Below, piece by piece: positions 60,691 through 64,000 of a DNA stretch of 64,000 nt (position 1 is the stretch's first letter; every line of letters starts with the position of its first letter). The stretch lies in NCBI GenBank assembly GCA_036250195.1, contig JAVHZZ010000012.1, forward strand, positions 90,352,591 through 90,416,590. The letters are read 5' to 3'. The DNA is from Mixophyes australis. Taxonomy: Eukaryota; Chordata; Amphibia; Anura; Limnodynastidae. The notes beneath the pieces were generated by a model that saw nothing but the letters and a program-made list of their open reading frames with translations, ran no database searches and was not told the DNA's origin. The translations under genes were made by a program, and so were the position numbers.

Positions 60691-61345
60691 TATGATTCAA
60701 TTCATGATTCATGAACCAATTCATGATTCATGATTCATGATTCGATTTATGATTCATGATTCGATTAATGATTCATGATTCGATTAATGATTCATGATTC
60801 AATTCATGATTCATGATTCATGATTCGATTCATGATTCGATTCATGATTCAAGATTTATGATTCGATTCATGATTCGATTCATGATTCAAGATTCATGAT
60901 TCGATTCATGATTCTTTATTCATGATTCGATTCATGATTCATGATTCAATTAATGATTCATGATTCGATTCATGATTCATGATTCAATTCATGATTCATG
61001 AATCATGATTCAATTTAATTCATGATTCATGATTCGATTCATGATTCATGATTCAATTAATGATTCATGATTTGATTCATGATTCATGATTCAATTCATG
61101 ATTCATGAATCATGATTCAATTTAATTCATGATTCATGATTCGATTAATGATTCATGATTCAATTCATGATTCATGATTCATGATTTGATTCATAATTCA
61201 TGATTCAAGATTCATGATTTGATTCATAATTCATGATTCAATTCATGATTCATGATTTATGATTCAATTCATGATTCATGATTCAATTCATGATTCAATT
61301 CATTATTCATGATTCAATTCATGATTTAAGATTCATGATTCGACT

Positions 61346-64000
61346 CATATTTAATGCTTCAATTCATGATTCATGATTCATTCATGACTCATGATTCATG
61401 ATTCAATTCATGATTCGATTCATGATTCATGATTCATGATTCAATTCATGATTCATGATTTAATTCATGATTCATAATTCATGTTTCGATTCATGATTCA
61501 GTTCATGATTCATGATTCGATTCATGATTCATGATTCAATTCATGATTCATGATTCAATTCATGTTTAATGATTCAATTCATGATTCATGATTCAATTCA
61601 TGATTCATGATTCCTGATTCGATTCATGATTCATTTCATGATTCATGATTCATGATTCGATTCATGATTCATGATTCGATTAATGATTCATGATTCGATT
61701 AATGATTCATGATTCAATTCATGATTCATGAATCATGATTCGATTCATGAATCATGATTCGATTCATGATTCATGATTCATGATTTGATTCATGATTCAT
61801 GATTCAATTCATGATTCATGATTCAATTCATGATTCATGATTCAATTCATGATTCATGATTCGATTCATGATTCGATTCATGATTCATGATTCGATTCAT
61901 GATTCGATTCATGATTCATGATTCGATTAATGATTCTTGATTCATGATTTGATTCATGATTCATGAATCATGATTCGATTCATGAATCATGATTCGATTC
62001 ATGATTCATGATTTGATTCATGATTCATGATTCAATTCATGATTCATGATTCAATTCATGATTCATGATTCGATTAATGATTCATGATTCGATTCATGAT
62101 TCGATTCATGATTCAATTCATGATTCATGATTCATGATTTATGATTCAATTCATGATTCATGATTCAATTCATGATTCAATACATAATTCATGATTAAAT
62201 TCATGATTCAATACATAATTCATGATTAAATTCATGATTCATGATTCATTTCATGATTCAAATCATGTTTTATGATTCATGATTCATTTGATGATTCATG
62301 ATACATGATTCAAATTATGATTTGATTCATGATTCAATTCATGATTCATGATTCATTTCATGATTTAGGATTCAGTTCATGATTCATGATTCAATTCATG
62401 ATTCATGATTCATGATTCGATTCATGATTCGATTCATGATTCAATTCATGATTCATGATTCAATTTATGATTCATGATTCAATTTATGATTCATGATTCG
62501 ATTCATGATTCAATTCATGTTTCTTGATTCAATTCATGTTTCTTGATTCAATTCATGTTTCTTGATTCAATTCATGATTCAATTCATGATTCAATTCATG
62601 TTTCTTGATTCAATTCATGATTCAATTCATGATTCATGATTCATGATTCAATTCATGATTCATGTTTCATGATTCGATTCATGTTTTATGATTTGATTCA
62701 TGTTTCATGATTCATTTCATGTTTCATGATTCATTTCATGGTTCATGATTCGATTCATGTTTCATGATTCGATTCATGTTTCATGATTCATGATTCAATT
62801 CATGATTCATGGTTCATGATTCGATTCATGTTTTATGATTTGATTCATGTTTCATGATTCATTTCATGGTTCATGATTCGATTCATGGTTCATGATTCAT
62901 GATTCAATTCATGATTTATGATTTGATTCATGATTTATGATTCAATTCATGATTCATGATTCATGATTCATGATTCATTTCTTGATTCATGATTCGACTC
63001 ATGATTCATGATTCATTTCATGATTCATGATTCATGATTCATGATTCAATTCATGGTTCATGATTCATGTATTGATTCATAATTTATGATTCAATTCATG
63101 ATTCATGATTCATGATTTATGATTCAATTCATGATTCATGATTCAATTCATGTTTAATGATTCAATTCATGATTCATGATTCAATTCATGATTCATGATT
63201 CCTGATTCGATTCATGATTCATTTCATGATTCATGATTCATGATTTATGATTCAATTCATGATTCATGAACCAATTCATGATTCATGATTCATGATTCTA
63301 TTCATGATTCATGATTCAATTTATGATTCATGATTCGATTAATGATTCATGATTCAATTCATGATTCATGATTCATGATTCGATTCATGATTCATGATTC
63401 GATTTATGATTCATGATTCATGATTCATTTCATGATTTAGGATTCAGTTCATGATTCATGATTCATGATTCATGATTCGATTCATGATTCGATTCATGAT
63501 TCAATTCATGATTCATGATTCAATTTATGATTCATGATTCGATTCATGATTCAATTCATGTTTCATGATTCAATTCATGATTTAATTCATGATTCATGAT
63601 AGATGATTCAATTCATGATTCATGATTCAATTCATGATTCATGGTTCATGATTCGATTCATGTTTTATGATTCGATTCATGTTTCATGATTCATTTCATG
63701 GTTCATGATTCGATTCATGTTTCATGATTCATGATTCAATTCATGATTTATGATTTGATTCATGATTTATGATTCAATTCATGATTCATGATTCATAATT
63801 CGACTCATGATTCATCATTCAACTCATGATTCATCATTCAATTCATGATTCATGATTCATGATTCAATTCATGATTTCTGATTCATAATTCAATTCATGA
63901 TTCATGATTCAATTCATGGTTCATGATTCAATTCATGGTTCATGATTCATGTATTCATAATTTATGATTCAATTCATGATTCATGATTCACATCATGATT
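61346..64000 (+). repeat. Right-domain HOR unit E3, cut by the window end
   Basis: It begins at CATATTTAATGCTTC (61,346) and follows E1/E2 order: TTAGGATTCAG at 62,365 and 63,437 (offsets from E2 of 7,423 and 7,390), the CATGTTTCTTG 19-mers at 62,516, 62,535 and 62,554 with one more near 62,597, and GATAGATG near 63,598. The last lines match the CATCATTCAACTC to ACATCATG part of E2. It continues past the window. Confidence 0.88.
62514..62620 (+). repeat. 19-bp tandem run of a CATGTTTCTTGATTC variant (E3)
   Basis: CATGTTTCTTG starts at 62,516, 62,535 and 62,554, with another copy at 62,597. The displaced copy corresponds to the one in E1 (48,835) and is missing from E2. Confidence 0.9.

Larger units (their letters stand above)
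53769..61345 (+). repeat. Right-domain HOR unit E2 (7,577 bp)
   Basis: This is the second clear copy of E1. It starts identically to E1 for most of its first 200 bp (ATTAGTTTCATG here against ATTCGTTTCATG at 47,458). Its extra length relative to E1 is largely explained by the 1,378/1,397-bp tandem duplication at 56.25-59.03 kb. TTAGGATTCAG landmarks are at 54,942, 56,047 and 59,843. Confidence 0.9.
1..64000 (+). repeat. Two-word (7 bp + 5 bp) AT-rich satellite array filling the window
   Basis: Every stretch I read parses into the heptamer ATGATTC and the pentamers AATTC or GATTC, or near variants of them. Common joins are 7+5 = 12 bp, 7+7+5 = 19 bp and 7+7+7+5 = 26 bp. Pure units contain 5/19 (A type) or 6/19 (G type) G+C. 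Orientation is constant across 64 kb except for a 26-bp insertion at 33,846-33,871. No gene, RNA, transposon or unique spacer is visible, so no stretch needs separate description as a gap. TGA lies in each ATGATTC on the + strand and across each CAT/GAA junction on the - strand, which rules out long reading frames. Both ends are inside the array, so its full length exceeds 64 kb. A role in centromeric or pericentromeric heterochromatin is inference; species and family are not recognised. Confidence 0.98.

Noticed and set aside
1..64000. Open reading frames in short 7+5 stretches, where the 12-bp period keeps one frame open (reads as Met-Ile-Gln-Phe).
   Set aside because: Any 7+7+5 join shifts frame and brings TGA into it, on both strands. 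The open stretches are short by-products of the repeat with no codon bias, start context or domain.
1..64000. CRISPR array, because of regular short repeats with similar spacing.
   Set aside because: There are no unique spacers: the sequence between repeats is the same satellite word set, periods vary (12, 19, 26), and no cas-like gene is present.
1..64000. Telomeric repeat array.
   Set aside because: The heptamer ATGATTC has no G-run and does not resemble known telomere motifs; the 5/7 mixture with kilobase HORs is typical of interstitial satellite.
1..64000. A transposon, retroelement or rRNA/tRNA gene hidden in the array.
   Set aside because: I read through all lines looking for a break in the word pattern and found only one- to few-base variants. 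The longest odd stretches (for example near 17,230 with TTGCAGATTC, or 27,960 with GATATATG) are a few bases long.
1..64000. Naming the species or a known satellite family.
   Set aside because: I do not recognise this exact 7+5 family, and AT-rich short-word satellites occur in many insects, crustaceans and plants. A name would be a guess.

Overview
The whole 64 kb window is satellite DNA. I found no protein gene, RNA gene, transposon, CRISPR array or other single-copy sequence on either strand, and the array runs off both ends. It is written almost entirely with two words: a heptamer, ATGATTC, and a pentamer, AATTC or GATTC. They are joined mostly as 7+5 (12 bp), 7+7+5 (19 bp) and 7+7+7+5 (26 bp). 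Other motifs are mostly one-base variants of these words (GACTC, ATGAATC, ATTTATG, TTAGGATTC, ATGGACC and so on). The words have the same orientation throughout, apart from one 26-bp inverted insertion near 33.85 kb. Unit composition implies about 26-32% GC.

This is what long blocks of eukaryotic heterochromatin or centromeric satellite look like. Short 5- and 7-bp satellites are well known in insects, for example Drosophila, but I cannot name the species or the satellite family. TGA stops occur in nearly every heptamer on both strands, and the 7/5 mixture keeps shifting frame, so coding is excluded apart from short accidental open stretches.

Layout by higher-order structure: (1) 1-5.1 kb has a 2.1-2.3 kb higher-order repeat (HOR), two copies and part of a third. 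(2) 5.1-17.9 kb is an older-looking, scrambled domain with paralogous blocks of 0.3-1.1 kb and its own variant CGACTAATG. (3) 17.9-41.2 kb holds two large copies of an 11-12 kb segment (about 17.9-30.2 and 30.2-41.2), each starting with a 1.75 kb internal tandem pair. (4) 41.3-64 kb has an HOR of about 6.1-6.4 kb (47.4-53.8, 53.8-61.3, 61.3-64+, with a more diverged unit at 41.3-47.4), carrying younger tandem duplications of 1,214 bp and 1,378/1,397 bp.

Repetition is therefore nested: words, 12/19/26-mers, 45-600 bp local duplications, 1-2 kb blocks, about 6 kb HORs and about 12 kb segmental copies. Where paralogous copies can be compared, many length differences are whole words (7, 19 or 26 bp). 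Duplications shared or not shared between the 12-kb copies allow relative dating. The two most informative items are a 52-bp perfect palindrome at 33,820-33,871, explained by a template-switch insertion, and the fact that AATTC, GATTC and TTTGATTC differ as CpG, CpA and TpG would after cytosine deamination. All duplication boundaries come from reading by eye from marker motifs; long ones are uncertain by up to a few hundred bases.
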